DNA from: Zanthoxylum bungeanum
Lineage: Eukaryota > Streptophyta > Magnoliopsida > Sapindales > Rutaceae
Assembly (NCBI GenBank): GCA_019454045.1
Contig: SKCR01033651.1
Span: forward strand, 186,001-250,000
Direction of reading: 5' to 3'
DNA: 64,000 nt
Shown piece after piece: positions 36,356 through 48,421 of this stretch. The notes under the pieces are model-generated. The model worked only from the letters and a program-made list of their open reading frames with translations. It was not told the origin of the DNA and made no database searches. Position 1 is the first letter of the stretch. Every line of letters begins with the position of its first letter. The position numbers and the translations under genes are program-made.

Positions 36356-36872
36356 TGTAGGCGCTGCATTTTTGCATGTAAGTCCCGATGATGAGTCTCA
36401 TTTGGAGGCACTACCTTTTAAATCATGGAAGTCGCGGGAAACAGACGTCGGAAGGGAAAAGACGGAAATCAGTATTTTTTCGGATTTAACTTGCTTGTTT
36501 AGCTTTGGGCTCGCTTGTGGACCTTCGTTTTAAAATCTAAACCTCGGCCCAAACTCCCCGCTAACCATTTAACCTTGACCCAAAACCCCCGCAAACTCAC
36601 ATACCACACGCCCAAGCCAAGCCAACCACACGCCCAAGCCCATAAGACACATCCAAAAATAATAAAACACATATTTAATACATGTGAAATTAAAACAAAT
36701 CATATATCAAATTAAAATAAAAAAAATAAACATCAAATAAACCTATTCCTAATTTAAACAAATCATGTCGACAATTAAATATATTTTCCTTCTGTGACAC
36801 TAATTAAATGGCATCCCTTTTATTACACAAATCTTATTCCTTTTCAAGCAATGATTCACCCTACCCTTTGCC

Positions 36873-36880
36873 TATAAAAG
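36873..36880 (+). promoter_or_regulatory. Candidate TATA box of the Tat-like LTR
   Basis: TATAAAAG in the context TTTGCCTATAAAAGAAACCC, followed about 30 bp later by CAACACTCACACC, a plausible start region. It lies about 520 bp into the LTR, consistent with a U3 promoter on the plus strand. Confidence 0.55.
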
Positions 36881-38140
36881 AAACCCAAATCCAACACTCA
36901 CACCTCCTAACATTCACACACCAAGAGCATATTCACGGCACTTAAAAAACAAAAGCCACTAAACCCTAGCTCATCCTCACAAGAAACCCCAAGAAGCATT
37001 CACACAGGTCACTCATTGCTCATCACCGAAATCTGTCCACTGAAATAGCCCTTGCATCTCACGCAAGCAGCCCCCTGCATATTGCCAAACCGCACGCCAT
37101 ACACCCCTTAAATCCTCCCTGAAACAGCCGCATAACAGATCCTTCCCGCCACCTAGAGCCCTTCACCCAAATCAACCCTCTAACCAGCCTTGCCTCACAT
37201 CCCTTGCTCCACTGCCACTCACGTCCCTAACCTTGCCTCACTCTCAGCCATCCCACAAAGACATAACTAAAACAGACAGCCTTACACCTTACGTATGAAC
37301 CTTCAACCAGCAGCCCCCACCGTGACTTAGTAAATCAACGCACAATAACCTTATCTTTGCCATTCAACGCCATCTACAATGCACAAACATGTTAACACTT
37401 AGCAGCCCTCCACGTGAACCCTCAAGCCACAAACACATGTAAATGGACACCTAGCCCACTGATCAACTCAATGACAGCCATGCACACGTGAACCACAAAA
37501 GCCATTAAACCCCACTGCACGCAAACACCAACTCAACAGCCCCTGACCTTCCATGCATGCATGATCCATGTAAAAATAGCAGCCCCTCGGCCGATTCATC
37601 AGCCCCCAAATTACACCCCAAAACAATCCACAAAACAGTGGCCTTTTTACCGCAAAAATAGTAGCGAAATAGAGAAAACACAGCAGCCCAAACAGTGAAA
37701 CAGTGAGGGAAAACGTTGAACCAGTGAACTGGAGGAGTTGCGGAGAATCAACCCTTCCGACGACCGTATACCGTACTTCCGAGAGATGATTTAAAAGGTT
37801 AGACCTGAGGGCACTTCTCTTATTTATTTTCATTCATATTTCAATTGTTTTATTTATTTTATGCGCATGAGAGTCGCTTGTGGATGCATGTTGTGGCCTT
37901 TGAATGGATGGGAAAATGTGTCGTCTCTCGTGGTATATAGGATGGAAACCAAGACGTAAATTATGTGGCCAAATCCGAATGGACGGTAGTGCTGTCTGTA
38001 CTTGGGATACAACTCCACGTACCACTTGAGGAAACGACATATGTTTCACTTTGCTTTCGTATCTTTTTCATTTATTATTGCATTTTATTAATCCGCCATT
38101 TAATTTCTGTAAGATTAATTTTTTATGTATGGATGATATA

Positions 38141-38890
38141 ATGCACATGGGCTTAGTATGTTGGTCTAAAGGTTCTCTATTTGAGGGAAGGAAAGTCCAA
38201 AAGGCTACCTTTACGAAAATAATTTGCAGCGCCGGACAAAGTGTGTTTGATTGAATGTGAGATATGTTTAATCGAATATATGAAGTCCTATATTGTTTTC
38301 TTTATTTTATATGCATTGTAATGTAATGCGCATGGGCTAACTAGGGTGGATTAAAGGTCCTCTATTCGAGGGAAAGTGCCTAAAGGGCTACCTTTACCAT
38401 GATGTTTTGCCGCGCCTTTTATCATGTCATTCACCCTTTGCATATCATTACTCTATTTTGCATTCTAGTGCGCATGGGCTAACTAGGGTGGATTAAAGGT
38501 CCTCTATTCAGGGGAAAATGCCTAAAGGGTTACCTTTACCACGAAGTTTTGCCGCGTCGGACGAAGTGTGTAATTGAGCATGCGAAGTCCAGTATTGTTG
38601 TCTTTATTTTATATGCATTGTAATATGATGTGCATGGGCTTAGTATGTTGGTCTAAAGGTTCTCTATTTGAAGGAAGAAAAGTCTAAAAGGCTACCTTTA
38701 CGACAATACTTTGCCGCGCCTTTTATTATTCCGTTATTCATTTTATGTATGACATCTCCTTGCATAATCATGCATCAGATTGCTTTGCACATGGGCAAAT
38801 CAAGTTGGATTAAAGGTCCTCTATTTTGAGGGATAGAAAGCCGAGGGGCTACCTTTGCCATGATGTTTTGCCACGTCGGACAAAGTACGC
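38141..38890 (+). repeat. Five diverged repeats of about 150-190 bp inside the Tat-like LTR
   Basis: Each copy starts GCRCATGGGCT(T/A)A, continues with a GGTTCTCTATTTGAGGG or GGTCCTCTATTCGAGGG block, then GGCTACCTTTACC and TTTTGCCGCG. Starts are near 38143, 38329, 38470, 38630 and 38786. Copies 1 and 4 (TAGTATGTTGGTCTAAAGG) form one subtype; copies 2 and 3 (ACTAGGGTGGATTAAAGG) another, as expected of duplication of a two-unit block. Confidence 0.85.
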
Positions 38891-39522
38891 TTGATTGAAC
38901 GTGAGATATGTTTAATCAGACACTTGAAGTCCTATATAGATGTGGGCATACGTCGCATCTCGTTTCTTTCATTTTCATTGTCTATCTTTTGGATCGCATC
39001 ATTGCACGTTCATTTTAATGTTCAATTACCTCTTTCATTATCTCTTTACACCATGTGTTTAATCGCCTCTCTTTAATATGCATGCTTGTACAATCATTGT
39101 CCATTTGCGTTTCCATGATCATCAATGTAATGCGCTTGTGAAATTATGTGTTTATCGTTATTTCAATCTACCTTTATGCATGCAAGCTTAGGCATAGGTT
39201 ATATGCAAATAGGTTATATGCAAAAGTATATATGAGCTTTGTTTCTATGCATGAGAACATAGAAATAAAATACCCTTGGAAATATATGTTGCTAGATTCG
39301 ATTAAATTATTGCACAAATCATATCATTACAAGTGGCATAAGTAATGGACCATTCCGAACCCAACGGTTTGAGGTTTTCCCTTGCGAGGGGTGAGTGCGG
39401 CCTTAAATTATTTTCCCGATTCACACCGGGTGGTGACTCCATGTTATTTCTCTGGTTTAGTCCCCCGCGGGCTACTCCATACTCCCAACCGGGCCGCGAG
39501 CCCGGGAAAACATCGTCCAACA

Positions 39523-41506
39523 TCTGTGTCCGACAATCGCAACGATGTATGATCTCACGGATCAAATGAAACCATCGAAGTAAATACTTGGATCATTGAT
39601 GAGACCGTAATTCTTTAGCTTGTGATGTAGCCTAGCTTAGCTCCTAACAAGACTACTCCTAATCCAATTAAGAATTTTATAGATCCAAAATGCTTCTTTT
39701 GCTGCCTCAGCCGCAACAATGTATCCTGTTTTTTTTTGTTGAATCGGGAACAGTATCTTTCTTGGAAGATTTCCAACTCATTGTTCCGTTGTTCAAACAA
39801 AATATGTACCCTGATTGCGACTTGCAGTCATCTTTATCGGTTTGGAAACTTGCATCATTGAACTCAGTCACCTCAATTTCTCATTCTCCATAATTTAAGA
39901 AAACATCCTTAGTTCGTCTAAGATACTATAGGATGTTCTTTACATCAATCCAGTGACCATCACCTGGATCGGCCTGATAGTGACTCCACATGCTCAAAGC
40001 ATATGAGACATCAGATCGCATACATGTCTTTCAATGTACAAGTTATCAGAGAGTGCCAACAATTTTTAGATCTATCCCAGTAGATCTTTATTCCTAGAAT
40101 AAAAGTTGCCTCTCCCAAGTTTTTCATTGAGAATTTTAATGAAAGCCAAACTTTCACTGATTTTAGTATGGGAATGTCATTGCTAAAAAGCAATACATCA
40201 TCAACGTATAGGACAATCATTATCAGTGCACTCCAACTAACCTTCTTATACACACAAGAATATCTTCATTTTAAATGAAACCATATTGTAATATGATCTC
40301 ATCAAAACATTGGTTCCAAGAACGTAATGCTTGCTTCAATCCATAAATGGGTCAATTTAACTTGCAAACCTTGTTTGCATGTTTTGGCACGAAAAAACCG
40401 TTAGGCTGTTGCATATAAACATCCTCCAAAAGGTTTTCGTTAAGGAAATCATTTTTGACGTCCATCTGCCATATTTCATAATCATGGCAACGGGTAAAAG
40501 GTTTCATCGTAATCGACACCATGTTGAGGACGATAACCTTTCGCTACAAGCCTAGCTTTGTACGTTTCTATATTTCCATCCATGTTTGTCTTCACCATGA
40601 AGACTCATTTGCTACCAATAGGCACAATGCCTTCTGGTACATCAACCAGTGTCCAAACTTAGTTGTATACATGGAATCCATTTCGGACTTCATGGCCTCT
40701 TGCCATAAAGTGAGGTCCATATCTTGTATCACTTCCTCATACGTAGCCGGTTCATCTTTCTCAATAAGATTAATATCTACATGAGGTGAGATCAGAAACC
40801 TATACCTCTTAGGTTGTTTTCTGACTCTCTTCGACCTACGCGGTTCTTATGTATTAGAAGATTGTGGAACAGTCTCATCCCTGATGAACTATTCGTGTTC
40901 TGTTAGGGGTCGGTGCCAGGAACATTATTACTCTAATTTTCATCGAGTTTTATTTTCCTCCCACTTACCACGGCATTTATGAATTCCTCTAAGGAAAATC
41001 GCATGGAGAACAACAAATATTTTTGTTCTTTTATGGGTTGTGGAAATAATATCCTTTGGTTTCCCGAGGATAAACTACAAATAGGCACTTATCCGATTTG
41101 GGTTCTAGTTTGGTACCATCCAAACGTTTAATTATATTCCCAGCATCCCCAAATATTCAGGAATAAGAAACCCATTTCTTTCCTGTCCATATTTTAAATG
41201 GAGTCCATCAAACAGACTTTGTCAGAACCTTATTCAAAATAAGTATAGCATTGTTCCATGCGTATCCCCTAAAGGAAATTAGTAGCTCAGTGAGACTCAT
41301 TATTGACTTTACCATGTCCAACAAAGATCGGTTTCTCCGTTTGCACACACCACTTAATTGAGGTGTTCTGGGAGGAGTTCACTGTGAAAGAATACCATAC
41401 TCGTTCAAGTATCGAGAAACTCATTGCTCAAGTATTTTCCACCCCAGTCCAACCGTGATGTTTTAATACTTTTACAGGTCTGTTTTTCTACTTCGTGTCG
41501 AAACTC
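39523..41506 (-). pseudogene. Element A: decayed RNase H, RT and integrase C-terminal region
   Basis: RNase H about 39523-39920, RT about 39920-40560, RT N-terminal part and linker to about 40800, integrase C-terminal region and core to 41506. An 80-residue RT piece (40011-40253) keeps YVDDVLLFSND and SLKFSMKNLGEATFILGIKI. Stops and indels are frequent, and one stretch near 40480 has lost bases between the AFLNG-equivalent and FSPVAM-equivalent regions. Confidence 0.85.
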
Positions 41507-42313
41507 TTAGAATTTCTCAAAAGTTTCTGACTTGTGTCTCATATGACACACATAATCATAACGCGATGCAACATTCGTAAAGGTTACGAAGTATTCATAT
41601 CCACATCTAGTCTGGCTAGACATGGGCCCACATACATCACCATGAACGATAGCTAACAGCTCAATGTCACTTACACCCTTACCGCTAAAAGGTGTTTTAG
41701 GCATTTTGCCAAATAAACAAGATTCACAAACATCATATGATTTAGGATCAAATCCTTCCAAGTATCCACTTTTCAAAAGTGTGGATATACGAGTCTTGTC
41801 AATGTGTCCCAGACGACAATGCCATATATAAGTTTCATATGTCTTACTCAATTTGAGCCTTTTATTTGTCATGTTATATGTTTGAGATTCATTTATATTC
41901 AAAATATAAATACTATTATTAAAATTTGTTGTACATATCAAAATGTTATCTTTATATACAAAACACCTAGTATTCCAGATACAAAGGTACACCAGCAACA
42001 GGTTAAACAAAATGTAGAGATGTTGTTCTAAAGGCAGATAATAACAGTCACATAATGTAATTACATGCCCCAATGGCAGATACAAAACATAGGTCTGAAT
42101 GGCCAAAACAGCGACTATTGTCCCGTTTCTGACTCGTAGGTCGATCTCGCCTGAAACCAGTATCGTGTTAATCAGCAGATCTTGCACACCTGTACATATG
42201 TGAGTACCACATCCAGAATCAAAAATCCAATTCTTAAAACTAGTAGTGGATATGTTTATAACAAACATACCTAATCCCGGAGCCTTGCCCGTCTTCACTT
42301 CCTCCAACTCCAC
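41507..42313 (-). pseudogene. Element A: protease, zinc finger and start of integrase
   Basis: The longest open piece of A, 268 residues: protease motif NWIFDSGCGTHICTG, the HHCC finger WHCRLGHIDKTRIS...CESC, and the first integrase aspartate in HGDVCGPM, then YFVTFTNVASRYDYV. In Angela elements this is the middle of one polyprotein; upstream and downstream frames are broken. No active product is expected. Confidence 0.88.
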
Positions 42314-43127
42314 TTTGTACTCATGGCAGTCACGGTTCCAGTGACCCCATTTTCCATAATGTAGGCAGACGTCTTGGGATATGTCCTTAGTCTTCCTAGA
42401 AGAATGTGATGATTTAGCCTTGCCCTTTTTGATCTATCTCTTCACACCCCCAGAAGCCTTGGGCCAAGCCTTGGCCATTTGGGATGTCGAAGTAAGGTGC
42501 ATCTTGTGCTTCTTGCCCTTTGGGAAGCTATGGCTCTGCCTCTTTGAGCATAGCCATTAACTCTCCAAGAGTTTTCTGTTGGTTCATGATGAACCCGCCC
42601 CAGCATTCGGGCAGAGACTGTAAGATCAAATCTATGGAAGTCTCGGCCTTGTAGGTAAATCCCAGCTAACCTAGATGTTTGATGTCAGCAATCATCTGTG
42701 ATACCTAGTTTTCGAAAGATGTAACCTCTGACATACGCGAGCGAAAGAGCTTCTTTTGGAATTCGTACTTCTAAGATCTAAGGATAGATCTATAAAGATC
42801 CTTTGATTTCAACATCACTGTTTAATGATCTAATCCTTAGTTCTGATGACGAAATTAAGGAATCATTGCAACAAGCGTGACAGATTGAGCACCAAAGTTA
42901 TCAACATGATGAGTCTTCCAAAGCTCATGCTCTACTATTTGCTCAACTCCGGGCTCAGGCCCGAGAGGTTTCTCTTTGACATAGAGTAACTTCTCGGCTC
43001 CCAGTACTATCATGAGATTCATCTCCCAATTTGGAAAATTAGAGCCGTTAAAGACATTCTCGCCAATGATTATGTCCCTAACGCTAATCTTTCCAGCAAT
43101 CTCGATTGCAATAGTCCAACTATTCAA
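42314..43127 (-). pseudogene. Element A: decayed gag
   Basis: A 90-residue piece (42855-43127) keeps the gag N-terminus (ISVRDIIIGENVFNGSNFPN, WEMNLMIVLGAE). The middle is shifted and has stops. The zinc-knuckle region near 42310-42370 is damaged. The interval from gag start to protease is about 895 bp, longer than in B, C and G, so A is the least contracted of the dead copies apart from H. Confidence 0.85.
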
Positions 43128-45320
43128 TGAATGATATCGGGTACACTCAAAATGTAATGGTTACTATAGTCCAACTATATCATCAACTACAAGTGGAGTA
43201 CTGTCTTGTACAGTCTAACTGTTCAAAGAAAACAATATTCAATATTAGTCCAACGAATATATATTTATTACGATGATAAATAAAATAAAAGAGCGTGTGT
43301 AAGCAAGTATTAAATGAAATTGCAAATTTAATACTGGCCTCCCACTATTTTTCTGCGAGCCTCTAACCCTCTGTGGAGTACTCAAGAAACCTAGTTTCCT
43401 AGTGGGCTAGGATCCCGTTAAATAACACACAACTTTGACTTTGGCCAACAAGTTGTATGAAACTTAACTAGGTAGATCTCTAAGATCAATTGGATCCCGT
43501 CCAATTCATAGATCCGGTAGGTGGACCTCCAAGTCCGAGATATATATCCAATATATATTTCATAACCCTTTCTTCTGAATCAACTAAGCTTTGGATTTAG
43601 CTCAATAAGCTTAATGATTATGGTTAAGCGCGACCCATTGACAGTGGGAAAGCTTCGTAATCCACGTCGATGTATTTAAGTGACCTTGACTTTGGCCAAC
43701 AAATCACAACTGCCTAAGACATGCGATATGCAACAAAGCTTTCGTGGTTCAAACACATCTGTGATGGACAATGATCTTGACTTTGGGCAACAAACCAATG
43801 CCAATCTTGGATCTTGAGAGAGAACCACTCAATGGAAGGAAAAACGCTTAATATTTGAGTGAATGTTTTTCGCGTAAATTGGCAACAAATTTATTATCTT
43901 TGATTAGGTCTCATCATACACCCTTAAACATGCATTCTAAAAGCATAATAAGGCGTGATAAAATTAATAATGATATGCGGATGGATATATAACTATTTTT
44001 TTCTAGAACAAATCTCTCCATTTCCTCTCTCCCGCTAGCACTTTACAAACTTCTACCCAATTACATAATACATTAAAGTAACCTCATTTACATTAAGGGG
44101 AATTGGTGAGAAGAGAAATACAAAGGGAATAGAAGATAATAGGCTGGACACGCAAGTCCAATTTAATAAATTCTAAATTTATTACAATAATTTCCAAAAT
44201 TGCCCCACCTTTCTAATATCCATCCGATATACATTATTCATACAAATACATCCAAGTATTCACACAAATCATGTTATTCAATCAATCTAATCCAATTAAT
44301 TAATCTTTGAATTAATGACCATCCAATGTTCAAACAACGATTTGATTTGCGCGAGTCCAACTCGTTTAAGAATAAATACTCAAAGTAAGTATTCTTGAAT
44401 TATATCGAACTACAATTTTAAATCCAGTTTAATTTGTATCCAATACTAATTCGTATTTAATTCCAAATTAAAAAATGACACTTATTTTAGTGCCTTTTAG
44501 AGTTAGATTCTAAATCTAATCTAAATGGGTCTCAAAGGCCCAATTAGTATCCAATACTATTTTAATTAAAGTTCAATGGGCTTTTAATTAATTCTTAAGG
44601 CATGGACTTTGGCCAATATGGATCAAACCCAAAATGCCAAGGCCCAAAAAAGGAATCACCCTATGCCAAAAATCAATTTAGGCCCATTGTGCCCAATTAA
44701 ATTTTTAAAGGCCCAATTGCATATTTGGACTTTATGGAAATGGTTTTAGGTCCAATTGGATCCAACCCAATTGTCCAAAACCAAACTTGGCCCAACCAAA
44801 GCCCATTAGTCCAAATATAATAAATTAAATTAATACATTATTCCAAATTACATATTAATCCAATTCATGAGTAATTAACATAATTAATCAACTAATCTAA
44901 AGTTTCCAAAACACTAATTAATCCAATTAATCAGGCTCATTAATTCCAATTCATGTCCAAAACAAATTAAAGTAGAATCAATTCTACAACATGCTTAGGC
45001 TCACGACAATGGCAAAGAAATTATCATGCAATTTGATTTCAATCTAATAAAATCAACATTTAACATACATTTCATGCCAATAACACATCCAATTGCTAAT
45101 TTTAAAAAAATCACCATGAGCACTACATAGGGTTCCATTCGGCCATGGCTTAGGATTTTGGGAAATTTTTGATCCAATTAATTTCACAAATCCAATGATG
45201 CACAAATCCAATTCATCATCATCCAACCACAACCAAACAATCAATTTCGAATTTTCACAATCCAAGCACAAAATCCCCAAATTAAAGTTTGGAACCCTAA
45301 AATTGAAATCAAATTTAGAT
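43128..45320 (-). other. Untranslated leader of element A
   Basis: Homologous to the other leaders. It has CTTGACTTTGGCCAACAA motifs (near 43435, 43684 and 43787), the CCTCATTTACATTAAGG inverted motif near 44082, and a TGGGCY/GGCCCA cluster (about 44530-44820). Nothing coding is recognised. Confidence 0.72.
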
Positions 45321-45336
45321 TGGCTCATGATACCAT
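45321..45336 (-). other. Primer binding site of element A
   Basis: Element strand ATGGTATCATGAGCC next to the LTR edge. The TGGTATCA core matches the initiator tRNA-Met 3' end; the following bases carry an inserted T relative to E1. Fragment H has the identical variant (61622-61636). Confidence 0.78.
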
Positions 45337-46386
45337 TATAAATGTCTCTAAGACATGCCAAGGATCCTAAACATGATTCTAGTGTGAATAAATCAAAGAT
45401 AGGTTGCAGAAATTACTTACATTGATCGGTTGAGATTTCAAAAATTCCAAAGGATGTAGAAGCTCCAAGCTTTGAAAAATGAGTTCCAAACTCTTGGGTG
45501 AGTTTCCCTATCACCTTAAATTGACTCCTTATGTGCTAGCAAAGTTGAATTTTACAACAAAATTTCAAGAAGAGAAGGGGCAAGTTCACGCCCAAGGGAG
45601 AGAAGAAAGAGATGATGAATAGTTCACATTTCCAAAAAGTGAATTTTACTTGGTTGTTGTGTTGAGTTAATAAATCCAATTTATTATGCCAACAACTTCC
45701 ATCAAATAGTGACTAGTTGATGTAAGTGAGTGGTCCCGCCACTTTGAATTCAAAATTCAAGTTGATTTACACAACACACTTTGGGCTCGGGTTCATTTAA
45801 TCTGACTAAATGAATTTTCTGTCGCTACGTAATTAAATCTAATTTAATTAAATAATAATACCCGGTAAAATTATTACAGAAGTCGCTTGCGAATTAATTC
45901 CAAATTATTTAATTCGCTTGAATTAAAATGCAATTTTAATTCCGTGTTGAAATTCAATTTTAATTCCGTGTTGAAATCCAATTTCAATTAATATATCCAA
46001 TTTCACTATTAAATTTACTTTTCTGATTAATTCCAAATTAATCGCAATTTCTCTTCACGACGAATTAGTCCCAGATTAATTCTTGCCTCAATTAATCCCA
46101 TATTAGTTTTTCTCTCCCATAATTAATCCCAAATTAATTCTGTTCGAGTCAAATGTCATCGGTGAATCTTTGGGGAGCGACCCAATAGATCTCTGGATAT
46201 GTTGGCAGTAAATAACGTTGTCAGACTATGTGACACGTGCGTACCCGGTACCACATTCTTACCGATTTACAAGACATGGTTGGCTTCTAGCAAAGCACCG
46301 TGCCTACCCAATTCTCTAGAAATATATTCAACATGAAATATATATAATATGTATAAGGCGTTGTATACACTGTATTGCGTATTACG
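45337..46386 (-). mobile_element. 5' LTR of element A, first part
   Basis: Its terminus has decayed from TGTTAG to TATAAA. It contains the palindrome array (45831-46139) and breaks at TTACG (46382-46386), the E2 target duplication, in the middle of the conserved CGTATTACG...ATCCAGTATCGG segment. It resumes at 56782. Confidence 0.87.
45831..46139 (-). repeat. Array of three-nucleotide-loop palindromes (LTR of A)
   Basis: Units include AATTAAAT/ATTTAATT around CTA (45831-45849), a GAATTAATT-type around CCA, AATTAAAAT/ATTTTAATT around GCA, TTGAAAT/ATTTCAA around CCA (45971-45987), GATTAATT/AATTAATC around CCA, and two or three AATTAATC/GATTAATT-type units with mismatches to 46139. The TTGAAAT/ATTTCAA unit replaces CGAAAT/ATTTCG of other copies on both arms, so pairing is kept. 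A short local duplication near 45945-45975 adds a further copy. Confidence 0.82.
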
Positions 46387-47096
46387 TGCTGGTTTCTATA
46401 ATTAGTCCCAAAGAAAGTATAAGCCATAGAAATACAAATATCATACATGCAAAGCTTGAAGCATGGCGGAATCATACTTACAAAGTTTTGTGACGAAAAT
46501 GATGAAGAAGATCCTTGAGTCTTCAAGGTGGATGTTTTTCGGCCAAGAATAAGAATAAGAGAAGCTTCAAGTCTTGGAGCTGTTTTCGGCCAAGAACAAC
46601 AGTGAGAGAAGTTCCAAGTCTTCTAGTATTCCAAGCTCCAAGGTTGTTTCCCTATCACCTCCTTTGATCCCTTATTGTGCTAGCAAAATGGAGAAAAGAA
46701 AAACAATTTTTCTGCCATGGATGAAGCTCACGGCGTGAGCAAGAAGAAGGAGAGGAGAGTGAGACTTTTCAATTTTCTTGTTCTCTTTTTGTTTCAAAAA
46801 CCGTGAGAGACCAAATGAAAAGCAATAATGATGTATCATACACCAAAATGAATTTTTTAGATAAAAACTCTTCAAAAACCGTGAAAAGCTTTTTCCCTCC
46901 TAAAAATTCATTAAATGGCATCATCATCTTACATTGAGAATAGAGACAATGTATCATCCCATAAAGGTGACTAGATACATCCATCAACTAGTCTTGTCAA
47001 GTGATGAGATATCACGATGTGATTTGCGGATCCAACCCGTTTCAAAATACGAATGTGTCCGCAAACACTTTCGGGCTCGATTTCGCTAATTCCGAA

Positions 47097-47357
47097 TTAA
47101 CGCATTTCCGTCGCGACGAGAATTAAAAAATTACGCCTAGCGAAATTACTATTCAGATCGCTAACGAATTAATTCTAAATTAATTCGTTTGCCCGAATTA
47201 AAATCCGATTTTAATTCCGCGTCGAAATCTAATTTCGTTTAATATATCGAATATATTATTTTATCGATTAATTCCAAATTAATCGATCTCTCTCTCTCTC
47301 TCATAATAAGGCATTTTATCTAAGATAAAGTTTCTCCGTAATTAATCCAAGATTAAT
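47097..47357 (-). repeat. Array of three-nucleotide-loop palindromes (3' LTR of E2)
   Basis: Same units as in the 5' LTR: TAATT/AATTA around CCG, CGTCGCGACG, CGAATTAATT/AATTAATTCG around CTA (47165-47187), GAATTAAAAT/ATTTTAATTC around CCG, CGAAAT/ATTTCG around CTA, TAATATAT/ATATATTA around CGA, CGATTAATT/AATTAATCG around CCA, a TTTATC/GATAAA unit whose loop has changed from CAA to TAA, and ATTAATC/GATTAAT around CAA. Confidence 0.92.
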
Positions 47358-47743
47358 AAAGTTCGAATCAAACATCATAGGTGAATCTTCAGGAAGCGAC
47401 CCAAGAGATCTCCGGATATGTTGGCAGTAAATACGGTCGTCGGATAATCCGAACAGGTACGTACCTCGTACTACGTTTTTACCGATTTACAAGACAAGGT
47501 TGGCTTCTAGCAAAGCGCCATGCCTACCCAATTCTCCAGAAATATTCTTACTGGAATATTAGATCTTTATCAAGCGTAGTATACCGTAGTATCGCGTACA
47601 TCGATCCAGTATCAGACGATCACATGTTAGGCCTGGGGCTGGAAATGTGTCTGCCCCGTACGAAACATATATCGGACATCAAACAACTATTCTATTTAAA
47701 TCGGACAATCCTGACCTGGTCATATTGTCCCGACGGTTGCAAC

Positions 47744-47751
47744 CTTTTATA
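47744..47751 (-). promoter_or_regulatory. Candidate TATA box in 3' LTR of E2
   Basis: Element-strand TATAAAAG at the same LTR position as 24910-24917 and 56118-56125. In the 3' LTR it would drive transcripts running left into the E2 body's 3' flank. Confidence 0.45.
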
Positions 47752-48407
47752 GAGTACTAGTTCTGTATCCTGCGTGATCATCATCTCCATATGTCTGAAG
47801 TGATACTTCCATCTTGACATCACATCCAGTACACTACGATTCTCGATAAACCCAGAAGAGGCGTACACAGAACCGGTTAAAGCCCCGAACCACCACAACC
47901 AAAGTTTACCGATTGTCGCAAGTACTAGCGATGCAAGTCTCAGGTTAAGACCATATACACCTACCCTGATTCGGCCTCCCATAGACACGCAGACATACTA
48001 CCAATGGGATTCCGCGGGGTCTGTCCAGAGCGAAGCTGTTTTCCGTACCATCGGCAAAACACAACCTCCTATCGCACTTGCATAAGTATCCAATACTTAA
48101 ATATATGAGAATTATGCCGTTGTACCATCACAACTCGTACAAGTGCAATACTAGTCTATTCCGCATTATCGATGTCCGATCTCGATAATACTCCGACTAG
48201 GGATATTTAATGATTAAACCTTTTATATTGATACTGTCTCATATCATCTCAAAACGGAACTAATCATATGGACTTTTGCCATTAATATATTAAAGTAAAT
48301 AATTTTACAAAACGGCAAAAGGCAATTTCATTATCACATAGTTGATTTTGTACAATAATACAATATCATTTACAAAACAGTGACGCTATGGGTCATAATG
48401 TCTAACA

Positions 48408-48421
48408 ATCTCCCACTTGGC
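48408..48421 (-). other. Polypurine tract of element E2
   Basis: Element strand AAGTGGGAGAT between the RNase H stop codon and the 3' LTR, identical to E1. Confidence 0.9.

Larger units (their letters stand above)
35528..39522 (+). mobile_element. Ty3/gypsy Tat-like fragment: 3' repeats, PPT and long LTR
   Basis: A plus-strand block unlike the copia copies. A 59-bp tandem array (35530-36060) and a second repeat are followed by a purine tract AGAGTGGGGGCGAC (36342-36355), then TGTAGGCGCTGCATTT as a plausible LTR start. Tat/Ogre-type elements typically have tandem repeats between pol and the PPT, a G-rich PPT and multi-kilobase LTRs; all three fit. No pol domain remains. The family assignment rests on architecture, not on protein similarity. 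Confidence 0.6.
36356..39522 (+). mobile_element. Long LTR of the Tat-like fragment
   Basis: Begins TGTAGGCGCTGC. A possible right end is ...GTCCAACA at 39522, where copia RNase H sequence of element A starts. The length of about 3.2 kb is normal for Tat/Ogre LTRs. It contains a C-rich 5' half with a TATAAAAG box (36873-36880) and an internal repeat (38141-38890). The last 150 bp hold GGTGGTGACTCC and a GC-rich inverted stretch. The right border is uncertain because no second copy is present for comparison. Frames such as 37468-37833 on the minus strand have no recognisable domain. Confidence 0.55.
46387..48407 (-). mobile_element. 3' LTR of element E2
   Basis: 2021 bp, starting TGCTGGTTTC (TGTTGG with one change) and ending TCTAACA beside the PPT complement. 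It contains a candidate TATA box (47744-47751) and the palindrome array (47097-47357). The antisense frame 47381-47752 has counterparts in E1 and the other E2 LTR. Confidence 0.94.

Noticed and set aside
37468..37833. Minus-strand 121-codon frame in the Tat-like LTR
   Set aside because: Antisense in a C-rich U3/R-like region, without a domain; looks like a chance frame.
39414..39470. GGTGGTGACTCC near the end of the Tat-like LTR as a tRNA primer binding site
   Set aside because: It resembles the TGGCGACTCC type of PBS, but the following bases do not match and an element interior does not follow. It may be ordinary LTR sequence; without a second copy I cannot decide.
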